A stretch of DNA of 64,000 nt from the NCBI RefSeq assembly GCF_001439735.1, contig NZ_JYLN01000012.1, forward strand, positions 39,706 through 103,705. Direction: 5' to 3'. This document shows, piece by piece, positions 33,949 to 42,262 of the stretch. Source of the DNA: Pseudomonas paralactis (GTDB lineage: Bacteria; Pseudomonadota; Gammaproteobacteria; Pseudomonadales; Pseudomonadaceae). A model generated the notes under the pieces. It did no database searches. It saw nothing but the letters and a program-made list of their open reading frames with translations, and had not been told where the DNA came from. How positions within the stretch are numbered: the first letter of the stretch is position 1; the number at the start of each line of letters is the position of its first letter. A program made the translations under genes and the position numbers.

Positions 33949-34629
33949 ATGACCTTGCAGATCGGCTTTCTGTTGTTCCCCGGCATCCAGCAACTGGACC
34001 TTACCGGCCCCTATGATGTCCTCGGTTCGCTGCCAGACGTGAAGCTGCACCTGGTGTGGAAAGACCTCGCGCCGATCACCTCCAGCACTGGCCTGGTATT
34101 CACGCCGACCATGACCTACGCCGACTGCCCGAACCTGGATGTGCTTTGCGTACCCGGCGGCGCCGGTGTAGGCCCATTGATGGAAGACCCGCAAACCCTG
34201 GATTTTCTCAAGGCCCAGGCACAGACAGTGCGCTACATGACCTCGGTGTGCACCGGCTCACTGGTATTGGGCGCGGCAGGGTTGCTGCGCGGTCGCAAGG
34301 CCACCACCCACTGGGCTTACCACGACCTGCTCGCGCCGCTCGGCGCCATCCCCGTGCAGGAACGCGTGGTGCGTGACGGCAACCTGTTTACCGGCGGAGG
34401 CATCACGGCAGGAATCGACTTTGCGCTGACCCTGGCGGCCGAGTTGTATAGCGAAGCGGCGGCGCAACTGGTGCAGTTGCAGATCGAATATGCGCCGGCC
34501 CCTCCGTTTGACTCAGGCCGCCCGGAGACGGCGCCCAGGCATGTACTGGAGGAAGCCAACAAGCGCACGGTGGAGTCACGCAGAGTGCGCGGGGAGATTG
34601 TTGCGCGGGCAGCTGCGCGGTTGGGGTGA
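33949..34629 (+). CDS. inhA: isonitrile hydratase (DJ-1/PfpI family)
   Basis: 226 residues. The nucleophile elbow MTSVCTGSLVLG places the Cys at position 101, the catalytic residue reported for InhA of P. putida. The rest (LLFPGIQQLDLTGPYDVLG, TTHWAYHDLLAPLGA, GGGITAGIDFALTL) follows that enzyme. It hydrates isonitriles to N-substituted formamides. Divergent from the GlxA-like regulator. A REP pair follows the gene. Confidence 0.88.
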   Translation: MTLQIGFLLFPGIQQLDLTGPYDVLGSLPDVKLHLVWKDLAPITSSTGLVFTPTMTYADCPNLDVLCVPGGAGVGPLMEDPQTLDFLKAQAQTVRYMTSVCTGSLVLGAAGLLRGRKATTHWAYHDLLAPLGAIPVQERVVRDGNLFTGGGITAGIDFALTLAAELYSEAAAQLVQLQIEYAPAPPFDSGRPETAPRHVLEEANKRTVESRRVRGEIVARAAARLG

Positions 34630-34638
34630 ATGTTCATC

Positions 34639-34741
34639 GTGGCGAGGGAGCTTGCTCCCGCTGGGGCGCGAAGCGGCCCCGTTCTTGGTTCAGAAGAATG
34701 GGACTGCTACGCGGTCCAGCGGGAGCAAGCTCCCTCGCCAC
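34639..34741. repeat. REP doublet, GGCGAGGGAGC type
   Basis: GTGGCGAGGGAGCTTGCTCCC at the left and its near complement GGGAGCAAGCTCCCTCGCCAC at the right, with a GC-rich loop containing further small palindromes. It lies 10 bases past the inhA stop. A solo copy of the right arm recurs at 35938-35960. Confidence 0.85.
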
Positions 34742-34812
34742 AGTACAGCGCTGATCTTAAATGACTGGCATCGGGGCAAGCCCACGAAGAGTCCTCCTTG
34801 AGGGCAACACCA

Positions 34813-35067
34813 TTACTGCGCTCGCGTCTCGCAGCCTCCCTCTACTACCCGATCAACCAGCAACTGAACGCCTTCTACCATCCGGCAAATCCCCAACACC
34901 ACACTGCGTTGCGAACCTTCAACCTCAAAGGCCAGGTGCGCCGCAATGGCATTGATGGAGTCCAGATCCTGGGAGGCATTGACCAGCAGGGTTTCTGTGT
35001 CGAGGTTGGGACGGAGGGTGAAGAGCAGGTTTGAATCTGAAGGAAGATTGGGGCTGTCTTTGATCAT
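34813..35067 (-). CDS. DUF6124/DUF3077-type small protein
   Basis: 84 residues: LFTLRPNLDTETLLVNASQDLDSINAIAAHLAFEVEGSQRSVVLGICRMVEGVQLLV. This is the core of a small protein family very common in Pseudomonas genomes, usually 80-130 residues, of unknown function. No signal peptide, no membrane segment. It stands alone. An AGGAACT-like purine stretch precedes the ATG. Confidence 0.8.
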   Translation of the reverse strand: MIKDSPNLPSDSNLLFTLRPNLDTETLLVNASQDLDSINAIAAHLAFEVEGSQRSVVLGICRMVEGVQLLVDRVVEGGCETRAQ

Positions 35068-35632
35068 GGTGTAGTTCCTGAGAGTAATGGACTACTGGAG
35101 TAATTCGGATTTCTCACGTCCGGTCGCTGAATTGGCAGCGACTGGGCAAGACTAGTGATGACCATTCCTAGCAGCAACCTTAAAGGGGTGTGGGAAAAAA
35201 CCGGCTTCAGCGCCTGGACGCAAGGTGAGTCCTAGGCTGCTGTACGAAACTTCTTTTGATTCTTTCGGGGGTAAACGGCCTGTTCGGTTGTAGCCGACAG
35301 TAACCACGATGCGAAGCGAGCCGCTCTTGATCTTGATCTGCTTTTGATCTTAGGCGCCCCGTTAAACCACGCTGGCCGGAATTCGACAGGGATTTGGGGG
35401 GTAAACCGGCAGGGATGCCGGTTTAGCCGCCCCGCGCCATGGATGGCGCGTGGCGGCGGCCCCCCAAATCACTGGCGGATTACGGGCACACCGAGCCCAG
35501 GCGAGGTGCCGAGTGGTGGGGCAAGAGCGTTTTGCTTACTTTGCCGCTTTTGCAAAGTGAGCCGCCGTCAGGGCGGAACCCTAAGTAGCCGTTACCGCAG
35601 GAATGGATATGCTCTCGGTATGACTGTGCCGG
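35068..35632. other. long non-coding stretch with a repeat element
   Basis: No convincing gene. The sequence from about 35220 to 35600 (runs of TTGATCT, the palindrome at 35391-35470, then AGCCCAGGCGAGGTGCCGAG and TTTTGCTTACTTTGCCGC) matches, from memory, an element seen many times between genes in Pseudomonas genomes. An open frame at 35344-35694 runs through the palindrome and is not credible as a protein. Confidence 0.6.
35391..35470. repeat. nested palindrome with three hairpins
   Basis: Outer arms GATTTGGGGG and CCCCCAAATC enclose two inner perfect hairpins: AAACCGGC...GCCGGTTT (35403-35424) and GCGCCATGGATGGCGC (35435-35450). The whole could form a cruciform or structured RNA. Confidence 0.8.
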
Positions 35633-35922
35633 CTGTCAGGCCGCCATCGCAGGCAAGCCAGCTCCCACAATTGGATCGTGGCGGTGTCAGGTAGATAAGC
35701 ATCGCCTGTCAGGCCGCCATCGCAGGCAAGCCAGCTCCCACAATTGGATCGTGGCGGTGTCAGGTAGATAAGTGTCGCCTGTCAGGCCGTCATCGCAGGC
35801 AAGCCAGCTCCCACAATTGGATCGTGGCGGTGTCAGGTAGATAAGTGTCGCCTGTCAGGCCGTCATCGCAGGCAAGCCAGCTCCCACAATTGGATTGTGA
35901 GGTGTCAGGTAAATGAGCATCG
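35633..35922. repeat. tandem array, four copies of a 73-bp REP-bearing unit
   Basis: The core CAGGCAAGCCAGCTCCCACA recurs at 35650, 35723, 35796 and 35869, exactly 73 bases apart. Each unit begins CTGTCAGGCC and ends near GTCAGGTAGATAAG. Copies 1-3 are nearly identical; copy 4 has several changes at its right end. The core is the same as one arm of the element at 6182-6269. A solo REP of the other type follows at 35938-35960. Confidence 0.92.
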
Positions 35923-35989
35923 ACTGGCAGACCGTTACGGGAGCAAGCTCCCTCACCACACAGAAACCTGCTTGGCTTCCCGCGTGTCG

Positions 35990-36241
35990 TCAGGCAGGAC
36001 GCGACATCACCGCCAAGCGCACGGCCAACGCCATCAGCACCGCCGCCAACCCCCACTTCTGCAGCCAGGCGCTTTTGGCGCGTTTGGCGAAGAAGCGGCT
36101 GAGCACCCCGCCAAACATGCCCAGCAACACGTGAAACACACTCGCGATCAGCGTCAGCACGGTGCTTGCAGGCTCTACAAAAAATTGTGCTGGATACATT
36201 ACTGACGCAGCAAACCAGTGATTGCTGAATGCCACAACCAA
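35990..36241 (-). pseudogene. C-terminal remnant of a LysE/RhtB-type exporter
   Basis: An 83-codon frame whose last 65 residues (QFFVEPASTVLTLIASVFHVLLGMFGGVLSR ... QKWGLAAVLMALAVRLAVM) look like the final two membrane segments of a LysE-family amino-acid exporter, a family of about 200-210 residues. The N-terminal two thirds, including the substrate-path segments, are absent. The sequence upstream runs straight into the Fur box and sigma gene. Alternatively a genuine small membrane protein; I rate a remnant as more likely. Confidence 0.45.
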
Positions 36242-36245
36242 CGTC

Positions 36246-36264
36246 TAGAATGCGAAACATTATC
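36246..36264 (+). promoter_or_regulatory. Fur box upstream of the second iron-starvation sigma gene
   Basis: TAGAATGCGAAACATTATC agrees with the 19-bp Fur consensus at 14 positions by hand count, including the whole right half CATTATC. It ends 28 bases before the sigma factor start. Confidence 0.65.
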
Positions 36265-36291
36265 AATTAAGCCTGCTGCGCCAGGATGACC

Positions 36292-36807
36292 ATGTCGAGC
36301 GATCACCCACTGGACCATGCCGCCATCGGCCAGCTTTACCAAGCCCACCACTCCTGGCTGCGCGGCTGGTTGAGCCGGCGCACGGGTTGCCATGAGCGCG
36401 CCGCTGACCTCGCGCAGGACACCTTCGTGCGCCTGCTCAACGCGCGCAAGCAACAAACCTTGCAGCAGCCGCGTGCTTATTTGAGCAGCATTGCACGCAG
36501 TCTGATGATCGACCAATACCGACGCCGCGAGCTGGAACGGGCCTACCTGGAGAGCCTTGCGCACTTTGCGCAAGTCGAGGTGCCGAGCGAAGAAACCCGG
36601 GTGTTGATCCTCGACAGCCTGGAACGCATTGACCGTTTACTCGACCAGCTCAAGCCGCGAGTGCGGGAGGCGTTTCTATTGGCGCAACTGGACGGCCTGA
36701 CCTGCCCGCAAATCGCCCTGCGCCTGGGCGTATCCAAGGCCACGGTGGAGCGTGACCTGTCCAAGGCGCTGCACGCCTGCTACCGGTTGCGTTATGCCGA
36801 ATGCTGA
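36292..36807 (+). CDS. ECF sigma factor, iron-starvation type
   Basis: 171 residues from the second ATG (36292), with AGGA five bases upstream; an ATG two codons earlier is also possible. Region 2 (RTGCHERAADLAQDTFVRLLNAR ... ARSLMIDQYRRREL) and region 4 (LKPRVREAFLLAQLDGLTCPQIALRLGVSKATVERDLSKALHACYRLRY) are complete. It is followed by an overlapping FecR gene and a TonB receptor, so it should activate that receptor when its siderophore is bound. Fur repression is suggested by the box at 36246. Confidence 0.93.
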   Translation: MSSDHPLDHAAIGQLYQAHHSWLRGWLSRRTGCHERAADLAQDTFVRLLNARKQQTLQQPRAYLSSIARSLMIDQYRRRELERAYLESLAHFAQVEVPSEETRVLILDSLERIDRLLDQLKPRVREAFLLAQLDGLTCPQIALRLGVSKATVERDLSKALHACYRLRYAEC

Positions 36808-37744
36808 TCCGCGCCTGGTAGACCAGGCCATCCAATGGATGATCAAGCTGCGCTTCAACACCGCTGACGACGCCAGCACGGCGGCTTTCGAACAGTGGCT
36901 GCACACCAGCGCCGCTCATGAACTGGCGTGGCAGCGCGTGGCGACAATGAATGATGACTTCACCCAACTGCCGGCGCATGTCAGTCGCCATGCCCTCAAT
37001 GGCGCACGCCAACGTATCAGTCGGCGTGAAGGCTTGAAGTTGCTGGGGTTGTTTGCCGGTGCCGCCGGGCTGACCTGGCTGGGTCGCGACTACACGCCGC
37101 TGCCCGCGCTGATGGCCGATTACCGCACGGCCACCGGGGAACGGCGATGGGTGGCGTTGAACGATGGCAGCAAGGTCCAGCTTAACAGCGCCAGTGCCAT
37201 TGATATCACGCTGAACACCGAGCGGCGGCTGGTGAACCTGCTCCAGGGTGAAGTGCTGGTCAATACCGGCGCCGACACCCGCCCGTTTTGGGTACACACC
37301 CGCGATGGTTACCTGCGCACTCTGGGCACGCGCTTGCTGGTACGCGAAGAACCCCAGGGCACGTTGCTGGCGGTGCAACAGGGCACGGTCGCGGTGTATG
37401 CCGGCAGCCATGACGCCAGTGCACGTCAACTGATCAACCCGGGCGAACAGGTGCTGTTTAACCGTAGCGGCATTCGCCCTTCTCCCACCCATGGCCTGGA
37501 TCCCTGGGCCTGGAGCGACGGCGTGATCAGCGCACACAATATGCGCCTGGACGACTTCCTGGCCGAACTGAGCCGCTACCGCAACGGCTTGCTGCGTTGC
37601 AGCGAAGCCGTTGCCGGGCTGCGGGTTTCGGGCACTTATCAGCTGGAGGACACCGATCAGGTGCTCAAGTTGGTGGCGCAATCGTTGTCGATCAATGTGA
37701 CCTACCGCAGCCGCTACTGGGTGACCGTCTCCGCTCGGGTTTGA
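36794..37744 (+). CDS. FecR-type anti-sigma factor
   Basis: 316 residues from MPNADPRLVDQAIQW (36794), overlapping the sigma gene by 14 bases. DUF4880 domain (AIQWMIKLRFNTADDASTAAFEQWLHTSAAHELAWQRV), a short hydrophobic segment with Arg-Arg just before it (ISRREGLKLLGLFAGAAGLTWLG), then the FecR domain (WVALNDGSKVQLNSASAIDITLNTERRLVNLLQGEV). The RR-hydrophobic pattern resembles Tat-like or single-membrane anchors seen in this family. Partner of the preceding sigma factor and the following receptor. Confidence 0.92.
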   Translation: MPNADPRLVDQAIQWMIKLRFNTADDASTAAFEQWLHTSAAHELAWQRVATMNDDFTQLPAHVSRHALNGARQRISRREGLKLLGLFAGAAGLTWLGRDYTPLPALMADYRTATGERRWVALNDGSKVQLNSASAIDITLNTERRLVNLLQGEVLVNTGADTRPFWVHTRDGYLRTLGTRLLVREEPQGTLLAVQQGTVAVYAGSHDASARQLINPGEQVLFNRSGIRPSPTHGLDPWAWSDGVISAHNMRLDDFLAELSRYRNGLLRCSEAVAGLRVSGTYQLEDTDQVLKLVAQSLSINVTYRSRYWVTVSARV

Positions 37745-37757
37745 GTGGCCGAAAATA

Positions 37758-37776
37758 AATGAGGTGAATTCTCATT
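37758..37776 (+). promoter_or_regulatory. palindromic site before the TonB receptor gene, possible Fur box
   Basis: AATGAG-N7-CTCATT, perfectly symmetric arms and a 19-bp total length. It resembles Fur sites but matches the full consensus only in part. It lies about 75 bases before the receptor start. Confidence 0.4.
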
Positions 37777-37849
37777 GCCATTCGACCTGTAAGGAAAGGC
37801 CGATCAACAGGCCGGTGTTGTCCACTTCCTTCAGGAGCATCCCGCGGTC

Positions 37850-40336
37850 ATGCAAGCGTTCCCCTCCAAACGTTCACCCCTCAGACACGCCATCAATGCC
37901 ACCCTGCTTGGCGCATGCGTAGCGGCCGGCGCCTTGCCGTCTACCGCCAGTGCCCAGGACGCCGGCAGCGAGCGCCAGGCCCGCACCTGGAATATTGCCC
38001 CTGGCCCTTTGGCGGGCGCCCTTGATCAGTTTGCGCGGCAGGCCGGTATCAGCCTGTCGTATGACGCAGGTAGCGTGGCCGGCAAGAGCAGCCCAGGGCT
38101 GAGCGGCAGCCTGGCCCCGCAGCAGGCCCTGACTCGGTTGCTTCAGGGCCAGGGCTTGCAGGCTCAAAGCCAGGGCCAGAACGCTTGGTTGCTCTTACCC
38201 CAGCAGCAAGACGGCTCGGCGCTGAACCTGGGCGCCACCACCATCACCGGCGATCGTTTGGGCGCCACCACCGAAGGCAGCGGCTCCTACACCACTGGCG
38301 CGGTGACCATCGGCAAGGGCGAACACAGCCTGCGACGCACGCCGCAATCGGTGAGCGTGATGACCCGCAAGCTGATGGATGACCAGAACATCACCACCAT
38401 CGACCAATTGCTGGAGCGCACACCAGGGATCACCAGCTACGAGTCGCCCATGGGCGGCAAGTATTTTTACTCCCGGGGCTTCAAGATGCTCGGCCAGTAC
38501 CAGTTCGACGGCGTGCCGCTGGACATCGGCAAGGACTACATACAGGCCGACAGTTTCAGCGCGAACATGGCGATTTATGACCGGGTGGAGGTGCTCAAAG
38601 GCGCCGCCGGTATGCTCAAGGGCGCCGGCACCGCCAGCGGCGCAGTGAACTTCGTGCGCAAGCGGCCCCAGGCCACGCCCACCACCAGCCTCGGGCTGTC
38701 GGCAGGCACCTGGGATAACTACCACGCCGAACTCGACACCGGCGGCCCGTTGAATGACAGCGGCACAGTGCGTGGCCGTGCATCGGTCAGCCAACAGAAT
38801 CGCGGCTCCTACATGGACCTTGCCAAGCGCCAGGACCAGGCGTTTTATGCGGCACTGGACATGGATGTCAGCCCTGACACCACCCTGGGCTTCGGCGCCA
38901 GCTACGAAGATGTGGACGCCACGCCGTGCTGGAGCGGCCTGCCCCGCTACCGCGACGGCAAAAGCCTCGGCCTGAGCCGCTCCACCTGCCTGGGACAGGC
39001 CTGGAATGATTGGCAAAGCCAGCGCACCACGCTGTTCGCCGATCTAACCCATCACTTCAATGACAACTGGAAACTCAAAGTCAACGCCGTACACAGCCGT
39101 AACCTGCAAGACATCAAATACGCCGCCAGCGAAAGCACCGTGGACTATGGCAACCCGGCCCCTACCCTCACCAGCTACGCAGCCTTGCTGGACTACGATC
39201 ACAAGGACTACGGCCTGGATGCCTACATCGACGGTCAGTTTGAAGCCTTTGGCCTGCAACATGAGCTGATCCTCGGTGCCAACGGCAGTCGTGGCACCCA
39301 GGACGATGTCTATGCGATCCGCAACCTGCCCCAGCGCCAAAGCGTTTTCAACCCCAACCACCACTTCCCGGAACCTGCCGACGATACCTTCTGGCCCAAC
39401 ATGTACCGTGGCGGCACGGTCAAGGAAACCGCCACCCAATACGGTGCCTACGCCACCTTGCGTCTGCGTCTGGCCGAACCGTTGATGCTGGTGCTCGGCA
39501 GTCGCGTCAGTTGGTATGAAAACCGCCGTGAGTCCTTGAACCTGGCCTGGGGCGAGTGGGCCGACCAGGATGCACGCACCAAGGAAACCGGGGTGGTCAC
39601 GCCGTTTGCCGCGCTGATCTACGACCTCAATGACAACCTCTCGGTGTACGCCAGCTACGCCGATATCTTCCAGCCGCAAAGCTCCTACGCTACGGTCAGC
39701 GGTTCGGCCCTGAAGCCGAAAATGGGCGAGAACTATGAGTTGGGCATCAAGGGCGAATGGTTTGACGGGCGTCTGAACAGCTCCCTGGCATTGTTTCGCG
39801 CCATCGAAAAAAACGCTGCCCAAACCGATTTCGAGACCCGCTGCGGCAGCTCCTCCGACGGCTACTGCTACACCGACACGGGCAAAGTGCGCGCCCAAGG
39901 GGTCGAGGCCGAGTTGAGCGGCGAATTGCTTGAACGCCTGCAAGTGTTTGGCGGCTATACCTACACGCAAACCAAGAACCTGAAGAACATCGACAGCGCA
40001 GCCGAAGGCGCAGTGTCCAACACCTATGTGCCACGGCATATGCTGCGCTTGTGGGGCGACTACCAGTTGGACGGTGCGCTGTCGAAATGGACAGTCGGCG
40101 CAGGGGTCAACGCCCAAAGCAGCAACTACCGGCTGCAAACCATCAAACTGGAACAGGCCGGGTATGCGTTGTGGAATGCGCGCCTGGCGTATCAGGTGGA
40201 TGACACCTGGACCGTGGCGCTCAATGGCAACAACTTGTTCGATAAAAACTACTACCAGACCGTGGGCACCTCAGGCTGGGGTAATCTCTATGGAGAGCCG
40301 CGCAACCTGACCCTGAGCCTTAAAGGCAAGTTCTAG
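37850..40336 (+). CDS. TonB-dependent siderophore receptor with STN signalling domain
   Basis: 828 residues. A signal peptide ending near TASA is followed by an STN domain (WNIAPGPLAGALDQFARQAGISLSYDAG ... LQAQSQGQNAWLLLP), the plug (LRRTPQSVSVMTRKLMDDQNITTIDQLLERTPGI; YDRVEVLKGAAGMLKGAGTASGAVNFVRKRP) and the barrel ending in LTLSLKGKF. This is the FpvA/FhuE-like hydroxamate or pyoverdine receptor group (IDQLLE, RVEVLKGA). It belongs to the sigma/FecR pair directly upstream. The exact siderophore is not readable. A short cysteine pair (CGSSSDGYC) sits in a barrel loop. Confidence 0.92.
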   Translation: MQAFPSKRSPLRHAINATLLGACVAAGALPSTASAQDAGSERQARTWNIAPGPLAGALDQFARQAGISLSYDAGSVAGKSSPGLSGSLAPQQALTRLLQGQGLQAQSQGQNAWLLLPQQQDGSALNLGATTITGDRLGATTEGSGSYTTGAVTIGKGEHSLRRTPQSVSVMTRKLMDDQNITTIDQLLERTPGITSYESPMGGKYFYSRGFKMLGQYQFDGVPLDIGKDYIQADSFSANMAIYDRVEVLKGAAGMLKGAGTASGAVNFVRKRPQATPTTSLGLSAGTWDNYHAELDTGGPLNDSGTVRGRASVSQQNRGSYMDLAKRQDQAFYAALDMDVSPDTTLGFGASYEDVDATPCWSGLPRYRDGKSLGLSRSTCLGQAWNDWQSQRTTLFADLTHHFNDNWKLKVNAVHSRNLQDIKYAASESTVDYGNPAPTLTSYAALLDYDHKDYGLDAYIDGQFEAFGLQHELILGANGSRGTQDDVYAIRNLPQRQSVFNPNHHFPEPADDTFWPNMYRGGTVKETATQYGAYATLRLRLAEPLMLVLGSRVSWYENRRESLNLAWGEWADQDARTKETGVVTPFAALIYDLNDNLSVYASYADIFQPQSSYATVSGSALKPKMGENYELGIKGEWFDGRLNSSLALFRAIEKNAAQTDFETRCGSSSDGYCYTDTGKVRAQGVEAELSGELLERLQVFGGYTYTQTKNLKNIDSAAEGAVSNTYVPRHMLRLWGDYQLDGALSKWTVGAGVNAQSSNYRLQTIKLEQAGYALWNARLAYQVDDTWTVALNGNNLFDKNYYQTVGTSGWGNLYGEPRNLTLSLKGKF

Positions 40337-40350
40337 GCACTGCCCCTCCT

Positions 40351-40448
40351 GTAGGAGCGAGCTTGCTCGCGAAAAACTCACAGACGCCGCGTTTATCCAG
40401 GAAGCACGCGTTATCGTTGACGTTTTTCGCGAGCAATCTCGCTCCTAC
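40351..40448. repeat. REP doublet, same family as 2361-2459
   Basis: GTAGGAGCGAGCTTGCTCGCG at the left and CGCGAGCAATCTCGCTCCTAC at the right, with about 57 bases between the copies. The right copy has one base change (AATCT for AAGCT). It lies just after the receptor stop. Confidence 0.85.
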
Positions 40449-40822
40449 AACTTCCCCCTCCTGCCATCGTCAGAAAGCTTTTTTTCGCTGGCAGGCAAAT
40501 CCGCACGTTTGTTCCTACACTCCAAAAAGCCAGCATCAATTCTCGATTTTTCTGAAAGCGCCCCTCCCATGTCAATTAATCGTCATATCATGGGGGCCTT
40601 ATGAGAGCCATTGACGGCAAAGGCGAAAAAGCCAAAACATTGACACGGATCCTCAAGAGAGCCACTATTTAGCCATCACTCCGTAAATTCCTGCGTCTGA
40701 ACAGGCATTACGTATTACCCAGCAACAGCAGTTGTTCGATTTGCACCACTTGTAAAGCAAAGCTGCCTTATGGATGAGCAAACGAATAGGAACGTTCTGG
40801 TGGTGTATTGAGGATCTGATGT
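40449..40822. other. leader/promoter region of the exopolysaccharide operon, with two tiny overlapping frames
   Basis: 374 bases before the first operon gene. A possible promoter is TTGACA at 40640 with a weak -10 17 bases on. Two mini-frames exist: 40569-40604 (11 residues) and 40601-40672 (23 residues, Lys/Arg-rich, GGGGGCC before the ATG), joined by an ATGA overlap. No RfaH/ops element or clear AlgU site is seen. Confidence 0.4.
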
Positions 40823-42262
40823 ATGCGCGGTAAATCGTCGGTCGATAGCCTGTTTTTGACTCGTCCCGGTTTCGTTGAGTTTTTTGTCGTTTTCGTGAAA
40901 CTGATCCACGGCCTCACGGCTGTGGTGCCGGCAATTATTCTGTTGTTCTACCCGGACCCAGTCGCCGAGCACATGCGCAACCACTACCTGGGCCTGCTGG
41001 TGTTCTTTGCGCTCTTGACCATCATTCTGTTCCAGGCCCTGGGGGTGTACTCCGAGGATCTGTTCAGTAACCGCCTGCGTTTTCGCGTGATGCTGGTGGC
41101 CTGGGTCTCGGCGTTTTGCATCCTGTTGTTCATGTACCAGATCCTGCTGCTGTTCCCACAGTTGAGCCCACGCAACCTGGCGGCCTGGTTTTCCATGAGC
41201 CTGGTGCTGTTTGGCGTGGAGCGGATATTGATGCTGCGCCTGTATCGCCATTTGATGAAGAACGGCAAGTTCTTGCAGCGCACGGTGATCCTGGGCTTTA
41301 CCGAAACAGCAGTGCATGTGGCTGAACACCTGTCGCGCAACAGCGATATCCGGTCCGGCCTGATCGGCTTTATCGACGACCGTACCGAGCGCATCCCCAA
41401 GGAATTGAGCCGCCTGCCCTTGCTGGGCAATACCCGCGACCTGGAAAAGTTGATCCGCTCCGAACAGGTCAACCAGGTGATGATCACCCTGCCCTGGGCC
41501 GCCGAGCAGCGTATCAATGGGCTGGTCAAGCGCCTGCGGCAGATGTCGGTAAACGTCATGCTGGTGCCGGACATGGCCGCCCTGCGCTACGGCCATAACC
41601 GCATCACCGATGTGGGCGGCATTCTGATGTTCAACACCTCGCAGTTGCCCCTGCGCGGCTGGTCGCCCTTTATCAAGCGTTGCGAAGACCTGCTGCTGGC
41701 CAGCCTCGGCCTGTTGCTGCTGTCACCGGTGATGCTGGTGACGGCCATCGCGATCAAACTCGATTCCAAGGGCCCGGTGCTGTTTCGCCAGAAGCGCTTT
41801 GGCTACAACGACAACCTGATCCGGGTGTTCAAGTTCCGCTCGATGTACGTCGAACAGACCGACCTCAACGCCGAAAACCAGACCACGCGCCAGGACCCGC
41901 GCATCACCAGGGTAGGCAGGATCATCCGCAAGACCAGCATCGATGAGCTGCCACAACTATTCAACGTGCTGCTGGGCAATATGTCGATGGTCGGCCCGCG
42001 CCCCCACGCCACAGCCACCAAGGCCGCCGGGATTCCGTTCGAGCAAGCGGTCAGCGAATACAGCTCCCGCCACCGGGTCAAGCCAGGCATTACCGGCTGG
42101 GCGCAGATCAATGGCTACCGCGGCGAGACCGACACCCTGTTCAAAATCCAGAAGCGTGTCGAATACGACCTGGAATACATCGCCAAATGGTCGGTGTGGC
42201 TGGATCTGTACATCGTTTTCATGACGGTCCCGGCCGTCCTTTCCACCAAGGAAGTCTATTGA
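40823..42262 (+). CDS. undecaprenyl-phosphate sugar phosphotransferase (WcaJ-like)
   Basis: 479 residues. Four to five N-terminal membrane segments (to about residue 120), a Rossmann-like CoA-binding domain (TVILGFTETAVHVAEHL), and a C-terminal bacterial sugar transferase domain with LFRQKRFGYNDNLIRVFKFRSM, RKTSIDELPQLFNVLLGNMSMVGPRPHA and RHRVKPGITGWAQINGYRG. It moves a hexose-1-phosphate (usually glucose or galactose) from its nucleotide donor onto the lipid carrier at the inner membrane, the first step of repeat-unit assembly. GAGG lies ahead of the ATG. First gene of a 12-gene operon; its stop overlaps the next start (TGATG). Confidence 0.93.
   Translation: MRGKSSVDSLFLTRPGFVEFFVVFVKLIHGLTAVVPAIILLFYPDPVAEHMRNHYLGLLVFFALLTIILFQALGVYSEDLFSNRLRFRVMLVAWVSAFCILLFMYQILLLFPQLSPRNLAAWFSMSLVLFGVERILMLRLYRHLMKNGKFLQRTVILGFTETAVHVAEHLSRNSDIRSGLIGFIDDRTERIPKELSRLPLLGNTRDLEKLIRSEQVNQVMITLPWAAEQRINGLVKRLRQMSVNVMLVPDMAALRYGHNRITDVGGILMFNTSQLPLRGWSPFIKRCEDLLLASLGLLLLSPVMLVTAIAIKLDSKGPVLFRQKRFGYNDNLIRVFKFRSMYVEQTDLNAENQTTRQDPRITRVGRIIRKTSIDELPQLFNVLLGNMSMVGPRPHATATKAAGIPFEQAVSEYSSRHRVKPGITGWAQINGYRGETDTLFKIQKRVEYDLEYIAKWSVWLDLYIVFMTVPAVLSTKEVY

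Noticed and set aside
35344..35694. 116-codon plus-strand frame in the repeat region
   Set aside because: Passes through the nested palindrome and into the first tandem repeat; no ribosome site.
35633..35922. CRISPR array
   Set aside because: The units are contiguous 73-bp tandem copies whose spacers are also identical; no unique spacers and no cas genes.
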